In this document: one piece after another, positions 17,855-26,229 of the stretch
How the letters are laid out: every line of letters starts with the position of its first letter
How positions within the stretch are numbered: the stretch's first letter is position 1
From: Mycobacterium sp.
GTDB taxonomy: Bacteria > Actinomycetota > Actinomycetes > Mycobacteriales > Mycobacteriaceae
Assembly: GCA_025965895.1 (NCBI GenBank)
Contig: JAOPWC010000210.1
Location: 32,283-96,282 of the forward strand
Direction of reading: 5' to 3'
DNA length: 64,000 nucleotides
Translations under genes and position numbers: made by a program
Notes under the pieces: model-generated
Seen by the model: only the letters and a program-made list of their open reading frames with translations
Database searches by the model: none
What the model was told of the DNA's origin: nothing

Positions 17855-19414
17855 TCAGCGGCGGTTACGTTTGTCCGACCGCAGCACTGCATGCGCGGCC
17901 AATCGACCTGGAATCCCCGACACCCCGCCACCCGGATGGGTACCGGCGCCCGAGAGCGCCAGGCCGGTCACGTTGGTTGTGTGCTTACCCCAGCCCCGGC
18001 CAGGGCGAAGCGGGCCCAAACGTGTCACCGTCTGGTCAACGTGGTAGATGCAGCCGTTCTCGGCGCCGAGCCTGCTTGCGAGATCGGCTGGAGTTTCGAC
18101 GAACCGGCCGATCTCCAGTTCGCACACGCCGTTGATCACCCGGTCTGCGGAGGCAATGAGTTCCTTCTCGGCGACGGGCTGAAGGGTGGCCCAATCGGGT
18201 TGCGGCCGTGTCGGTGTCGGAGCGTAGAGATACAGATTGTCTTGTCCGTCTGGCGCCTGGGTCGGATCAGTAGCCGACAGGATGGTCGCCGTCCACGGCG
18301 GATCGACGACGGCCTGGCCAGCCCGTGCCTGGGCTTCACCGCGCAGGACATCCTCGAGGGTGCCGTAGAACAATGACGGCTTTCGAAGGTCGAGGCCGTC
18401 CCTGCGCTCGGCTTGATGCCTCGCGATATCGAGCTTGCCGCGCAGGGCCATACCGATTGTCAGGCAACCGATTCCGGCGCTATTCGCCGGCGCGTGCGAC
18501 AGTGCCTCCAGTCCCGTTACGTCGCTGCCCCGCAGGAGTCGGGCGGTGACGTGCGGGGGTACGGCGGCTACGACCTGGTCGGCGTCCAATTGCCGGCCGT
18601 CAGCCAGCCGAACGCCGCTCGCGCGGCCGTCTGCGATCACGATCTGCTCGACTGCGGCGTCGACATGAACTTCGCCGCCTTCCGCATGAAGGCAGGCCGC
18701 AAGTGAGTCCGCGATCGCCTGCATGCCACCCACCGGGCGGCCGACACCGTAGCGGTGCAGCGGTCCGGTCGCCATCAAGCCGATGCCGCTGCTGTCGCCG
18801 GTGATGGACCCGAGGATGCTTGCCATCGACGCGAATATGCCGCGCATCTGAACTGATTCGAAGGATTCTTCAATCAGCTCGGCCGCCGAGGTGGTTAGCG
18901 CTGCGCCGAGGAGGCGACGCACCCGTCGATCGGTCAGTCCACGGATAGCCGCCACGACCGTACGCCAACTCGGCCTGTTGGCCGGGTCTACGGCGTAGCT
19001 GTCTTGGATGGCCAGCGCCTTGGCCACGACGATCGAGAACTCGCGGTATGTCTGCGCGTCTGCCGAAGAAAAGTGCGCGATCTCGTCGATGGTGCGGTTC
19101 ACGTCTCGCCGCACGACAAGTGATTCACCGCTGGGACCGAGCCATCCCCACGCGGGGTCGTGGTCAATGACCTGCAATCCGTGACTTCGCAAACCGAGTT
19201 CGTGCTCGACGGGAGAGGCCCGCCAGTAGACAGCATCGATGGCACAGGGACTGAGCAGATGGTCCGGTGCGTCGGGAACCAGGGCGGCCGTCGAGGTCAT
19301 GCCACCGATGCCGGGCTGGGCTTCCAGCACGACAACGCTGTAGCCAGCTTTCGCCAGATAGCACGCTGCTGTCAGCCCGTTATGTCCTGCGCCGACGACG
19401 ATCGCCTTGGCCAC
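17855..19414 (-). CDS. FAD-dependent phytoene desaturase/CrtI-CrtO-like oxidoreductase
   Basis: This is a 519-residue flavoprotein. The N-terminal dinucleotide fold is AIVVGAGHNGLTAACYLAKA with the second Glu of the fold in VVVLEAQPGIGG. The C-terminal FAD-binding signature is LALSGAGTHPGGGVSGIPGR. Both ends and the length match the phytoene desaturase/carotenoid ketolase group. Enzymes of this group desaturate, isomerise or oxygenate polyenes at the membrane. The GTG start has GGAGG six bases upstream. It lies between the oxidase subunits (convergent) and a membrane protein gene on the same strand. A carotenoid-type substrate fits the neighbours but is inferred. Confidence 0.85.
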   Translation of the reverse strand: MAKAIVVGAGHNGLTAACYLAKAGYSVVVLEAQPGIGGMTSTAALVPDAPDHLLSPCAIDAVYWRASPVEHELGLRSHGLQVIDHDPAWGWLGPSGESLVVRRDVNRTIDEIAHFSSADAQTYREFSIVVAKALAIQDSYAVDPANRPSWRTVVAAIRGLTDRRVRRLLGAALTTSAAELIEESFESVQMRGIFASMASILGSITGDSSGIGLMATGPLHRYGVGRPVGGMQAIADSLAACLHAEGGEVHVDAAVEQIVIADGRASGVRLADGRQLDADQVVAAVPPHVTARLLRGSDVTGLEALSHAPANSAGIGCLTIGMALRGKLDIARHQAERRDGLDLRKPSLFYGTLEDVLRGEAQARAGQAVVDPPWTATILSATDPTQAPDGQDNLYLYAPTPTRPQPDWATLQPVAEKELIASADRVINGVCELEIGRFVETPADLASRLGAENGCIYHVDQTVTRLGPLRPGRGWGKHTTNVTGLALSGAGTHPGGGVSGIPGRLAAHAVLRSDKRNRR

Positions 19415-19460
19415 GGTTTACCTCCATTGGTAGATGGGCAATGACCGATGCTCTTGGGAC

Positions 19461-20312
19461 TCAGGTCTGTCGGGACAAACCCGCCACTCGTGGGTTCTTC
19501 GCTTCGGAACGGCTATCGCTTGCCGCGGCGGGCCGTGGCCATCGCGTGCCAGGGTCGAATCCGAGCCAGTGGTCCGGCCGGGAGACCGCTTGCGCCACGA
19601 GGTGGACGATCGCGCAACCGATACCAATCGTGACCGCGGCCGCCACCCACTTTCCGGCTGCCGACCAACCGGAGTTGAGGGCGGTGGAGATCGGCCAACC
19701 CACCGCGCCACCGGAGGCAGCGATCACGATCGTGGGAACGGCCAGGAGCCACAGTCGCGCGAATCCTCTGAGACGGGGAGCCAGGAGCAAGACGACAGCG
19801 CCGCCAAACATGACGTGGGCGCCGTCAATTGCCGCCCACCACAAGGGATATCCGCCGACGTTCATCGGCGGATCACCGTAGAAGCCCATGATCCCGATCC
19901 ACGTGGTGGCCGCGATGGCCACATAGTCGACCACCGCCACCACCGCAAATATTGCCCAGACCTGCGCGGGACGTACGCCGGCGGCATAATTTCTGGCGGC
20001 GAAGTACAAGAGGGCGCCGCAGAACCACGCGTAGCCGATCGGGACAAACCACGGAACTGTGCGCCCGAAAGCTTCGAAAGCAGCCAGCGGTTGTTCGGGG
20101 GGCCACCACACCAGAACCACGTTGTCGAGAAAAAGCTCGACAAGCCCCGAAAGCGCACCCCCGATGAGTAACAACGGCAATGCCGGACCACGCTGTCGCT
20201 CCCGCGAAACTCCCCACCACGCGAATAGGCCCAGTGTGATCGCAAGCATTGCCGCCGTATACAGCGCAAATGCGAGGGTGGATCCGTCGTGGATCGGCAT
20301 GGGGACCGTCAT
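19461..20312 (-). CDS. Multi-pass membrane protein, AveC-like family, copy 1
   Basis: This encodes a 283-residue protein with about seven hydrophobic helices. Conserved polar positions lie within them: GLVELFLDNVVLVWWP, EAFGRTVPWFVPIGYAWFCG, GFYGDPPMNVGGYPLWWAAI and a late SGGAVGWPISTALNSGW. The same pattern recurs in the gene at 20739, so the two are divergent paralogues. From memory the motifs resemble the membrane protein family named after AveC, a spirocyclase of avermectin synthesis, but I cannot verify this. The ATG has AGGAAAGGA ahead. An enzyme acting on a membrane-soluble isoprenoid would suit both the buried acidic residues and the context. Confidence 0.6.
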   Translation of the reverse strand: MTVPMPIHDGSTLAFALYTAAMLAITLGLFAWWGVSRERQRGPALPLLLIGGALSGLVELFLDNVVLVWWPPEQPLAAFEAFGRTVPWFVPIGYAWFCGALLYFAARNYAAGVRPAQVWAIFAVVAVVDYVAIAATTWIGIMGFYGDPPMNVGGYPLWWAAIDGAHVMFGGAVVLLLAPRLRGFARLWLLAVPTIVIAASGGAVGWPISTALNSGWSAAGKWVAAAVTIGIGCAIVHLVAQAVSRPDHWLGFDPGTRWPRPAAASDSRSEAKNPRVAGLSRQT

Positions 20313-20738
20313 GGCTTCCTTTCCTGCTGCGGCCAGCTCCGCCGGTCGCCCACGATACGACTAGACAGTCAGGAACGAGCTGTGACTACGCACACTCCCC
20401 GGTCGGACAGTAGCAGCTCACACATTCGTGTGAAAGCCCTCAGATCGCTACGCGAACTTGATTCCGTGCATCGATTCGGATCTCCCCGGGTCGACAAGGG
20501 GGCGGTCGATGGCCGATATCGGATGACCGTCTGATTGACGAATAGCAATACGCGGCGTTGAGGTAGAGCTCGTCCCTGCGAAGGCATGCGTATTCAATCT
20601 TGCGTTTTCCTGCGCAAAGTGCTACGAACATTACGCATGACTCATGTCACTCCCTTGGTGTCTGGGGTCAACCTGCCGGGACGAATGCTCGCGCCCGTTA
20701 GCCAATCTCGTTGAAATGCAAGAGAAAGCGACCGAACA
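20313..20738 (+). promoter_or_regulatory. Divergent intergenic region with inverted repeats
   Basis: This 426-base gap lies between the divergent AveC-like genes and contains no credible gene. It holds CACAC-ATTC-GTGTG (20419-20432) and a wider inverted pair, AATACGC (20547-20553) and GCGTATT (20588-20594). These are candidate operators for the TetR or AsnC-type regulators encoded nearby. No strong consensus promoter stood out. Confidence 0.35.
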
Positions 20739-21647
20739 GTGAGCGATTCATTGCTAGCGGCCGGCCCGCAGTATCCGGCACCGCCGGCGGATCTGTCCGC
20801 TCCCCAGGCGATGAGCACCGCATTCCTCGTCATCTGCGCTGTGTTCATGGCGGTGTCAATCGGCTATGTCGTCTGGCGGGCGGTCAAGGGCGACCCGCTC
20901 GGACTGTTCTTCCTGCTGGCGGGATTGCTGATGGGCACGTTGGAACCGGGCTTGGACTATCTGGGCCTACTCTGGTTCGCCGACGACAACGTCGCGATCG
21001 CAGTAGAGATGTTCGGTCGCCACATTCCGCTCTATGTGGTGCTGGGCTACTCGTTCTTCTTCGGGCTACAGGCCTACTTCATGTACCTGGCGATCACGGT
21101 CGGGAAGAATGCGAGGTTCTTCGTCTACGCGTACGCGGTGTCGTGGGTGTTCGACCTCATGCTGCAAGCGACCGGCAGCGCGTTCGGTCTCTACAAGTAC
21201 TACGGCAATCAGCCGTTCATGATTTTCGGGGTTCCGGCGTGGTGGTTTTCGATCGATGCGCTCATGCCGATCCTGACCGCCCTGATCGTCTTCGTCTTGC
21301 GCCACCGCCTCCAGGGCTGGGGCAAGCTCATTCTGATCCCGTTGGTGCCCGCGCTGTATGCGGCGCTCAACGGTGCCGCCGGCACACCTGTCTTCGCGGC
21401 ATTGAACAGCAATTTCGACCCGTCCCGCAACGGCAATGGATCCGACCTGCTCGTCTGGTTGGGCGGCACATTGACGATCGCGCTGTGCTTGTTCTTCCTG
21501 TGGTTGGTGATCGGCGAGATCGGCAACGCTCAACGCCGCGCTGGCATCCGTATCGGCGAGTCGGCATCCGTCGTCGATGTACTGCAGTCGAAAGCGGGCA
21601 TGGGTCTAGGGGAGCCCGCGGCGTCGAAAAGTGCGCTGTCCGCATGA
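20739..21647 (+). CDS. Multi-pass membrane protein, AveC-like family, copy 2
   Basis: This is a 302-residue paralogue of the gene at 19461. Shared landmarks are GTLEPGLDYLGLLWF, EMFGRHIPLYVVLGYSFFFG, GLYKYYGNQPFMIFGVPAWW and LNGAAGTPVFAALNSNF. The buried Glu and Asp in the second helix and the GVPAWWFSIDA motif are the likely active positions. It has an extra 25-residue hydrophilic C-terminus. The GTG start follows AAGAGAAAG. It overlaps the acyl-CoA dehydrogenase gene by four bases, so both are made from one transcript. Assignment to the AveC spirocyclase-like family is by resemblance only. Confidence 0.6.
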   Translation: MSDSLLAAGPQYPAPPADLSAPQAMSTAFLVICAVFMAVSIGYVVWRAVKGDPLGLFFLLAGLLMGTLEPGLDYLGLLWFADDNVAIAVEMFGRHIPLYVVLGYSFFFGLQAYFMYLAITVGKNARFFVYAYAVSWVFDLMLQATGSAFGLYKYYGNQPFMIFGVPAWWFSIDALMPILTALIVFVLRHRLQGWGKLILIPLVPALYAALNGAAGTPVFAALNSNFDPSRNGNGSDLLVWLGGTLTIALCLFFLWLVIGEIGNAQRRAGIRIGESASVVDVLQSKAGMGLGEPAASKSALSA

Positions 21648-22807
21648 GCGTGACGTCCCAACGAAGACGTCCCGAAACGGCGAACGCCGCCGAACTAGAG
21701 GCGCTGGCGGAGCTTGCACACAGCTTCTTTGTCCGAGATGTCTTGCCCCACAGCGAGAAATTCATCGGTCAAGGGCATCCCGACAAACTGCTATACCGCA
21801 GAGCGGGAGAGTTGGGACTGCTGTGCATGTCTGTACCCGAGCAGTACGGCGGCGGTGGTGGGACCTTCGCCCACGACGCGGTTCTGTTTCGCGAACAGGT
21901 GCTCGCCGGGGATTCGTCACTTCACCTCGGCGTGCATTCGGGAATCGTGCCGCACTATATCCTCGCCTACGGCGCGGAGGAGCAGAAAAAGCGCTACCTA
22001 CCCCGATTGGCGTCCGGTGAGTGGGTAGCGGCGATCGCGATGACCGAGCCGGGGACGGGATCCGACCTGCAGGCGATCACCACCGCAGCCGTGCGAGACG
22101 CCGACGGATACCGGATCACCGGCGCCAAGGCATTCATCTCCAATGGCCTGAACTGCGATGTGGTGATCGTCGCTGCGAAAACCGATCCCGAGGCCCGCGG
22201 AGCGGGGGTGTCTCTGTTCATAGTCGAGGTCGGCGAGGAGCCGCGTGGCTTCAGTCGTGGTCGTCCGATCCACAAGCTCGGCCAGAAGGGCCAGGACACC
22301 ACCGAACTGTTCTTCGACGACGTGAAGGTGCCGGCCTCGGCGCTGCTCGGCGAAGAGAACAGCGGGTTTCGTCAGCTGAAAGATCAACTTGCACAGGAGC
22401 GTTTGATCCTTGGTGTGTCGGCAGTGGCGGCAATGCACCGTGCGGTTGGCTTGGCGGTGGAATACGCCAAGGAGCGCAAGGCATTCGGAGCGCCGTTGTT
22501 TGCGCTGCAGAACACCCGATTCGAGCTCGCCGAATGCGCGACGATCGCGCGTGTTTCGCAGGCATTCCTCGACGACTGCACACAACGCCACTTGCGTGGA
22601 GAATTGGATGCGACGACCGCGGCAATGGCGAAGTATTGGCTGTCGGATCAGCAATGCGTCGTGGTCGATCGTTGCCTGCAACTCTTTGGGGGCTACGGCT
22701 ACACGCTGGAGTATCCGATCGCCCAGATGTACGCCGACGCCCGAATACAGCGGATCTACGCGGGCGCCAACGAGGTGATGAAGGAACTCATCTCCCGTTC
22801 GCTGTAG
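21644..22807 (+). CDS. Acyl-CoA dehydrogenase
   Basis: This is a cytosolic FAD enzyme of beta-oxidation type, 387 residues. Family signatures are present: AIAMTEPGTGSDLQAITTAA, KAFISNGLNCDVVIVA, FDDVKVPASALLGEE, QLFGGYGYTLEYPIAQMYAD. At the position of the medium-chain catalytic Glu it has YAGAN instead of YEGT. Glu252 in LAQERLIL matches the catalytic Glu used by isovaleryl and long-chain types, suggesting a branched or long acyl substrate. The start is ATG 21644 in an ATGA overlap with the membrane protein gene; the longer open frame upstream has no homology. It meets the AsnC gene tail to tail with no spacer. Confidence 0.9.
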   Translation: MSVTSQRRRPETANAAELEALAELAHSFFVRDVLPHSEKFIGQGHPDKLLYRRAGELGLLCMSVPEQYGGGGGTFAHDAVLFREQVLAGDSSLHLGVHSGIVPHYILAYGAEEQKKRYLPRLASGEWVAAIAMTEPGTGSDLQAITTAAVRDADGYRITGAKAFISNGLNCDVVIVAAKTDPEARGAGVSLFIVEVGEEPRGFSRGRPIHKLGQKGQDTTELFFDDVKVPASALLGEENSGFRQLKDQLAQERLILGVSAVAAMHRAVGLAVEYAKERKAFGAPLFALQNTRFELAECATIARVSQAFLDDCTQRHLRGELDATTAAMAKYWLSDQQCVVVDRCLQLFGGYGYTLEYPIAQMYADARIQRIYAGANEVMKELISRSL

Positions 22808-23872
22808 CTACTCGGCGGCGTCGAGCCGTTTCATGTACGGGCTGAACCGCACGACATCGACCATGAACAGGGTGTCGGTGGCGAGAACGCCCTCGATGGT
22901 CTGCACGCGCGTTGATATCAGCTCGACGAGTCGCTGCGGATCCGCTGCGGTGACAGTGAAGCTGAGGTCGGAGCTACCGACACAAACGGCCATGAACACG
23001 ACCTCCGGCATGGCCGCGAGTTCCTTCTGGATGGCGTTGATCCGGGCGCGGTCGACGCGCATCGCGACGCTCGCGATCACACCGGCCAGACCGAGCGCCA
23101 CCGGCTCCACCATGGCCACCACCCGGACAAGCCCCGCCTGGGTGAGTCGATTCAACCTTGCCCGGATCGTTCCCTCCGACACATCGTGAGTTCGCGCGAT
23201 CTTGCGGCTGGACTGTCGCCCGTCGTCAATCAATGCCTGCATGATCGCGATGTCGAGGTCGTCGAGATCGATCTTGGGGGCAGGCAGCCGGATTGGCGGC
23301 GCGCCCCTGGCCAGAAACAATCGCCGTCCGTTAGGCGTGACCGACGTTTCCGTGGCCAGATCGACGCTCATTTCGGAGATCCCACTGATCGCGGGAAGGT
23401 CGTCGTTCGTGAGCTGGCGTAATTCGGCGCGGTCCTTGACCAGGAAGTACGCCAGCACGTCGTGAGTTCCCAGGGTCACCGCGACCGCCTCGCACTGCTC
23501 GAGTCGGCTCACGTCTTCAGCGACATCGCGAGGTGACCGGGCCTGCGTCTTGATCCGGGCAATGACAAACCACTCGAAGCCGGCCACTTCCCAATCGATG
23601 AGCGCGGTAAAGATGATCGCGCCGTTGGCGGCCAGCTTCCGAAGACGAATGCTCACCGCGGATTCACTGATCCCGGTGTGCGCAGCCAACTCTCGGTTGG
23701 TCATCTTGCCGTCTTGCAGCAGGTATTCGATCAGAACGTGGTCGAGGTCATCAAGACGTGTCGGGGGCACGAAATTCATCTCGCCGGGTGAGAGCTTTCT
23801 GCCGGCAGAGGCCCCTTGGACCGGGGGTGGCCGCAACCGGACCCGGTCAGGTTCAGGGCCGTCATACGTCAC
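22808..23872 (-). CDS. Double-domain Lrp/AsnC transcriptional regulator
   Basis: This is a 354-residue protein made of two complete AsnC units in tandem. Unit one has its HTH near residues 40-85 (LDDLDHVLIEYLLQDGKMTN, RELAAHTGISESAVSIRLRK) and a RAM ligand domain to about 185. Unit two has its HTH near residues 200-250 (IDLDDLDIAIMQALIDDGRQ, KIARTHDVSEGTIRARLNRL) and a second RAM domain. Most Lrp proteins have one unit and assemble as octamers; the fused form halves the subunit number. The GTG start has no clear ribosome site and ATG 23779 is a plausible shorter start. It diverges from the oxygenase 2 operon and probably controls it. Confidence 0.85.
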   Translation of the reverse strand: MTYDGPEPDRVRLRPPPVQGASAGRKLSPGEMNFVPPTRLDDLDHVLIEYLLQDGKMTNRELAAHTGISESAVSIRLRKLAANGAIIFTALIDWEVAGFEWFVIARIKTQARSPRDVAEDVSRLEQCEAVAVTLGTHDVLAYFLVKDRAELRQLTNDDLPAISGISEMSVDLATETSVTPNGRRLFLARGAPPIRLPAPKIDLDDLDIAIMQALIDDGRQSSRKIARTHDVSEGTIRARLNRLTQAGLVRVVAMVEPVALGLAGVIASVAMRVDRARINAIQKELAAMPEVVFMAVCVGSSDLSFTVTAADPQRLVELISTRVQTIEGVLATDTLFMVDVVRFSPYMKRLDAAE

Positions 23873-24135
23873 TTAGTTGCCCACCCGTCTCTGGCGAATC
23901 CATCGAAATAGTCTAACTATGCTGCGCGGTTTTGATCGGCATCTGGTGCGGGCAGGCGCACTATTCAGAATCGGCGCCACGACCCGATGTCACCAATCTG
24001 AACCGTTGGCCTCGACGTACGCGGGCACCGACAGGAGACATCGCTCATCTGGCTGCTTGGGTCTCTGCACCCTTGGTTCCCGCGAGCGCATATGCATAAG
24101 TTTGCGTCGTCGTAACCCATAATGGATGAGGATGT

Positions 24136-24165
24136 TTGACAAGGTTCTGGCTTCTTGCCTACAGT
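24136..24165 (+). promoter_or_regulatory. SigA-type promoter of the oxygenase 2 operon
   Basis: TTGACA (24136-24141) is followed after 18 bases by TACAGT (24160-24165), placing the start of transcription near 24172 and a 30-base leader before ATG 24203. The 330-base gap from 23873 to 24202, shared with the divergent AsnC gene, is otherwise empty of genes and is the likely site of AsnC control. Confidence 0.6.
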
Positions 24166-24202
24166 GATCGTCATCACTGATTGCCCCAGGAGGTGCGCGT
24201 CG

Positions 24203-25684
24203 ATGGTCACGGCGATCCCAGACGACATTCGGCTGTTCGGCCCGCTGAAGCCGATGCGCTTTGAAACCCATGTTGAAGACTGCGTGGTTGCAGACGGGGA
24301 GATCCCGCGCGAGTTGCACGGTGGGTTCTACCGGATCGGCCCCACCTGGAAACGGCCCACCCGGCAGGGATTCAACGGGTTCGCCGCCACCGACGCGATG
24401 GTGCAGGGGCTGGTGTTTCGCGACGGCAAGGCCGACTTCACCAACAAATGGGTGCGAACCCCGAAGTATCTCTTGGAGGAAAAACACGGCGTCGGGCTGT
24501 TCGAGTGGACCGACGGCCAGTACACCGACTGGCGCGGCTACGGGATGGGCCGGGTGATCCCCAACGAGTACACCGACGGTGTGCCCAGCGGCAGCCCGAT
24601 CGTCAACGTGTTCCCGTTCGGCGGGGAAATCCTCGGGTCCGGCGAACAAGGCCTGCCCCCAATCGCGATCGACCCGATCACCCTCGAGACCCGCGGCTTT
24701 GTGCCCTGGTCGCACGAGCTGTCGCCCGGGATGACCCCGCCGGCGTGCTTCGGCGATAACGCGTTCACCGCCCACCCCAAGTGGGATGCCGAGACCGGCA
24801 TCCTCTACGGCTGGGCCTACCGCGACACCGAGCCCTACGTCACCCTGCACTGGGTGCACCCGGACGGACACGTCGAATCCCGCGACATCGACGACGCCCC
24901 CTACGCCCAAAACGCCCACGACATGTGGCTGACCGAGAACTACGTTGTGCTGCCGTTCCAGCCATTCATCGTCGGCCAGGACCGCATCGATCGGGGGCTG
25001 TCGGTGTTCGGCTGGGACCCCAGCCTGCCGACCAAGCTGGCACTCATCTCGCGCAAGGACATCGACGCGCCGATCAAGTGGATCACCGCCGACTTCAACG
25101 AGGAATACATCATGCACACGATGTCGGCCAACCACGTCGGCGACACCTTGATCCTCGACGGCCCCATCTTCGACCGACCTCCGTTCCCCTTCGAAGACCA
25201 GGTCGAATTCGGTGTGGACTTCGTGCCTTTCGGCTCCGGTGTCACCGGGCGGTGGACCATCGACCTGACCACCGGGGCAGTCACCAGCGAACGCCTCGAC
25301 GACCGCGCCGTCGAATTCCCAAAGGTCGACGAACGCCACTACGGCAAGAACTACCAATGGGCCTTCCTGGCCTCTGGGGACAGCCTGTGGTCGCTCGATA
25401 CCGTGATCCGGCGCAACGTGCGCACCGGGGCCGAGGAAAGCTACACGATCGACAACGAAGACCAGTCCGCGGTGCTCTTCGAACCGACTTTCGCGCCCCG
25501 CGCCGTGGACGCGCCCGAAGCGGATGGCTACCTCATCGTGCCGATCTCCCATTTCATGGAAAACACCTCGGAATACCAGATTTTCGACACTCAAGACTTC
25601 AGCAGCGGACCTATCGCCCGTATCGAACTGCCCTTCCAGATCGGCTGGACCCCGCACGGCCACTACCTGAACTTCAACCACTGA
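24203..25684 (+). CDS. Carotenoid cleavage oxygenase 2 (RPE65/CCO family)
   Basis: This encodes a 493-residue paralogue of oxygenase 1. The four iron ligands are in the same places: H191 (FTAHPKWD), H239 (NAHDMWL), H305 (YIMHTMSANH) and the GWTPHGHYLNF histidine near the C-terminus. Conserved acidic second-shell positions around WTDG and VDERHYG are also kept. ATG 24203 is preceded by AGGAGG with nine-base spacing, which excludes the in-frame start at 24155. Its codon use is strongly biased to C-ending codons. It heads a same-strand set with SCP2, the monooxygenase-ligase fusion, ALDH, SRPBCC and SDR, so the cleavage products probably feed those enzymes. Confidence 0.92.
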   Translation: MVTAIPDDIRLFGPLKPMRFETHVEDCVVADGEIPRELHGGFYRIGPTWKRPTRQGFNGFAATDAMVQGLVFRDGKADFTNKWVRTPKYLLEEKHGVGLFEWTDGQYTDWRGYGMGRVIPNEYTDGVPSGSPIVNVFPFGGEILGSGEQGLPPIAIDPITLETRGFVPWSHELSPGMTPPACFGDNAFTAHPKWDAETGILYGWAYRDTEPYVTLHWVHPDGHVESRDIDDAPYAQNAHDMWLTENYVVLPFQPFIVGQDRIDRGLSVFGWDPSLPTKLALISRKDIDAPIKWITADFNEEYIMHTMSANHVGDTLILDGPIFDRPPFPFEDQVEFGVDFVPFGSGVTGRWTIDLTTGAVTSERLDDRAVEFPKVDERHYGKNYQWAFLASGDSLWSLDTVIRRNVRTGAEESYTIDNEDQSAVLFEPTFAPRAVDAPEADGYLIVPISHFMENTSEYQIFDTQDFSSGPIARIELPFQIGWTPHGHYLNFNH

Positions 25685-25718
25685 CCATTTACCGCCCAGG
25701 CGTGAAAGAGACAAACTG

Positions 25719-26132
25719 TTGGCTATCTTCACCTCCACTGAACAGCTCTACGATGTCTTCACCGGCTTCATGGAAGACATGGCCGCCGACCCTGTCCTGG
25801 GCCCGAAATTCGTGAAGTCCAAAACAGTCTTCCGGATCAACTACACCGACCCCGACGCATCGATCCTCGTTGACTGCACGCACGACCCGATCCAGGTCAC
25901 CCAGGGCCCCTCAGAGGTCAAACCCGATGTGGAACTGACGATGTCGGCGGACAACGGCCACCTCTTCTGGATTGGCAAGCTGAAGATCACCACAGCTATC
26001 ACGAAGCGGAAGGTCAAGGTCAACGGGCAGGTCACCAAGATGATGAACCTTCTTCCGGCTCTGGATCCGGCCTTTGCACGGTATCGGACCTACCTCGCCG
26101 AGAAAGGTTACGCAGACCTCCTCAGCCCGTGA
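25719..26132 (+). CDS. SCP2 sterol-carrier domain protein
   Basis: This is a 137-residue single-domain protein resembling SCP2: VFRINYTDPDASILVDCT, DVELTMSADNGHLFWIGKLK and the C-terminal KVKVNGQVTKMMNLLPALDP. The domain binds hydrophobic acyl or sterol-like ligands and delivers them to enzymes. The start is the TTG at 25719, with GAAAGAGA upstream and the family's usual N-terminal length. It lies 34 bases after oxygenase 2, so a role in handling the cleaved isoprenoid is likely though unproven. Confidence 0.82.
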   Translation: MAIFTSTEQLYDVFTGFMEDMAADPVLGPKFVKSKTVFRINYTDPDASILVDCTHDPIQVTQGPSEVKPDVELTMSADNGHLFWIGKLKITTAITKRKVKVNGQVTKMMNLLPALDPAFARYRTYLAEKGYADLLSP

Positions 26133-26229
26133 GACGGCTCCCAGTGGGCTACTGCGCGTCATCACAGTTCACACCAGCGCGGATGCGGCTATCACCGAAT
26201 CTCGCCGTCATCTTTGGAGGTTCACCCCG

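Noticed and set aside
20711..21643. One long 698-residue frame running into the acyl-CoA dehydrogenase
   Set aside because: Its first 311 codons are the antisense-like shadow of the membrane protein in frame 20739; homology starts only at ATG 21644.
23990..25738. 582-residue frame antisense to oxygenase 2
   Set aside because: A mirror frame caused by strong codon bias in the real gene; Val/Asp/Arg-rich with no domain.
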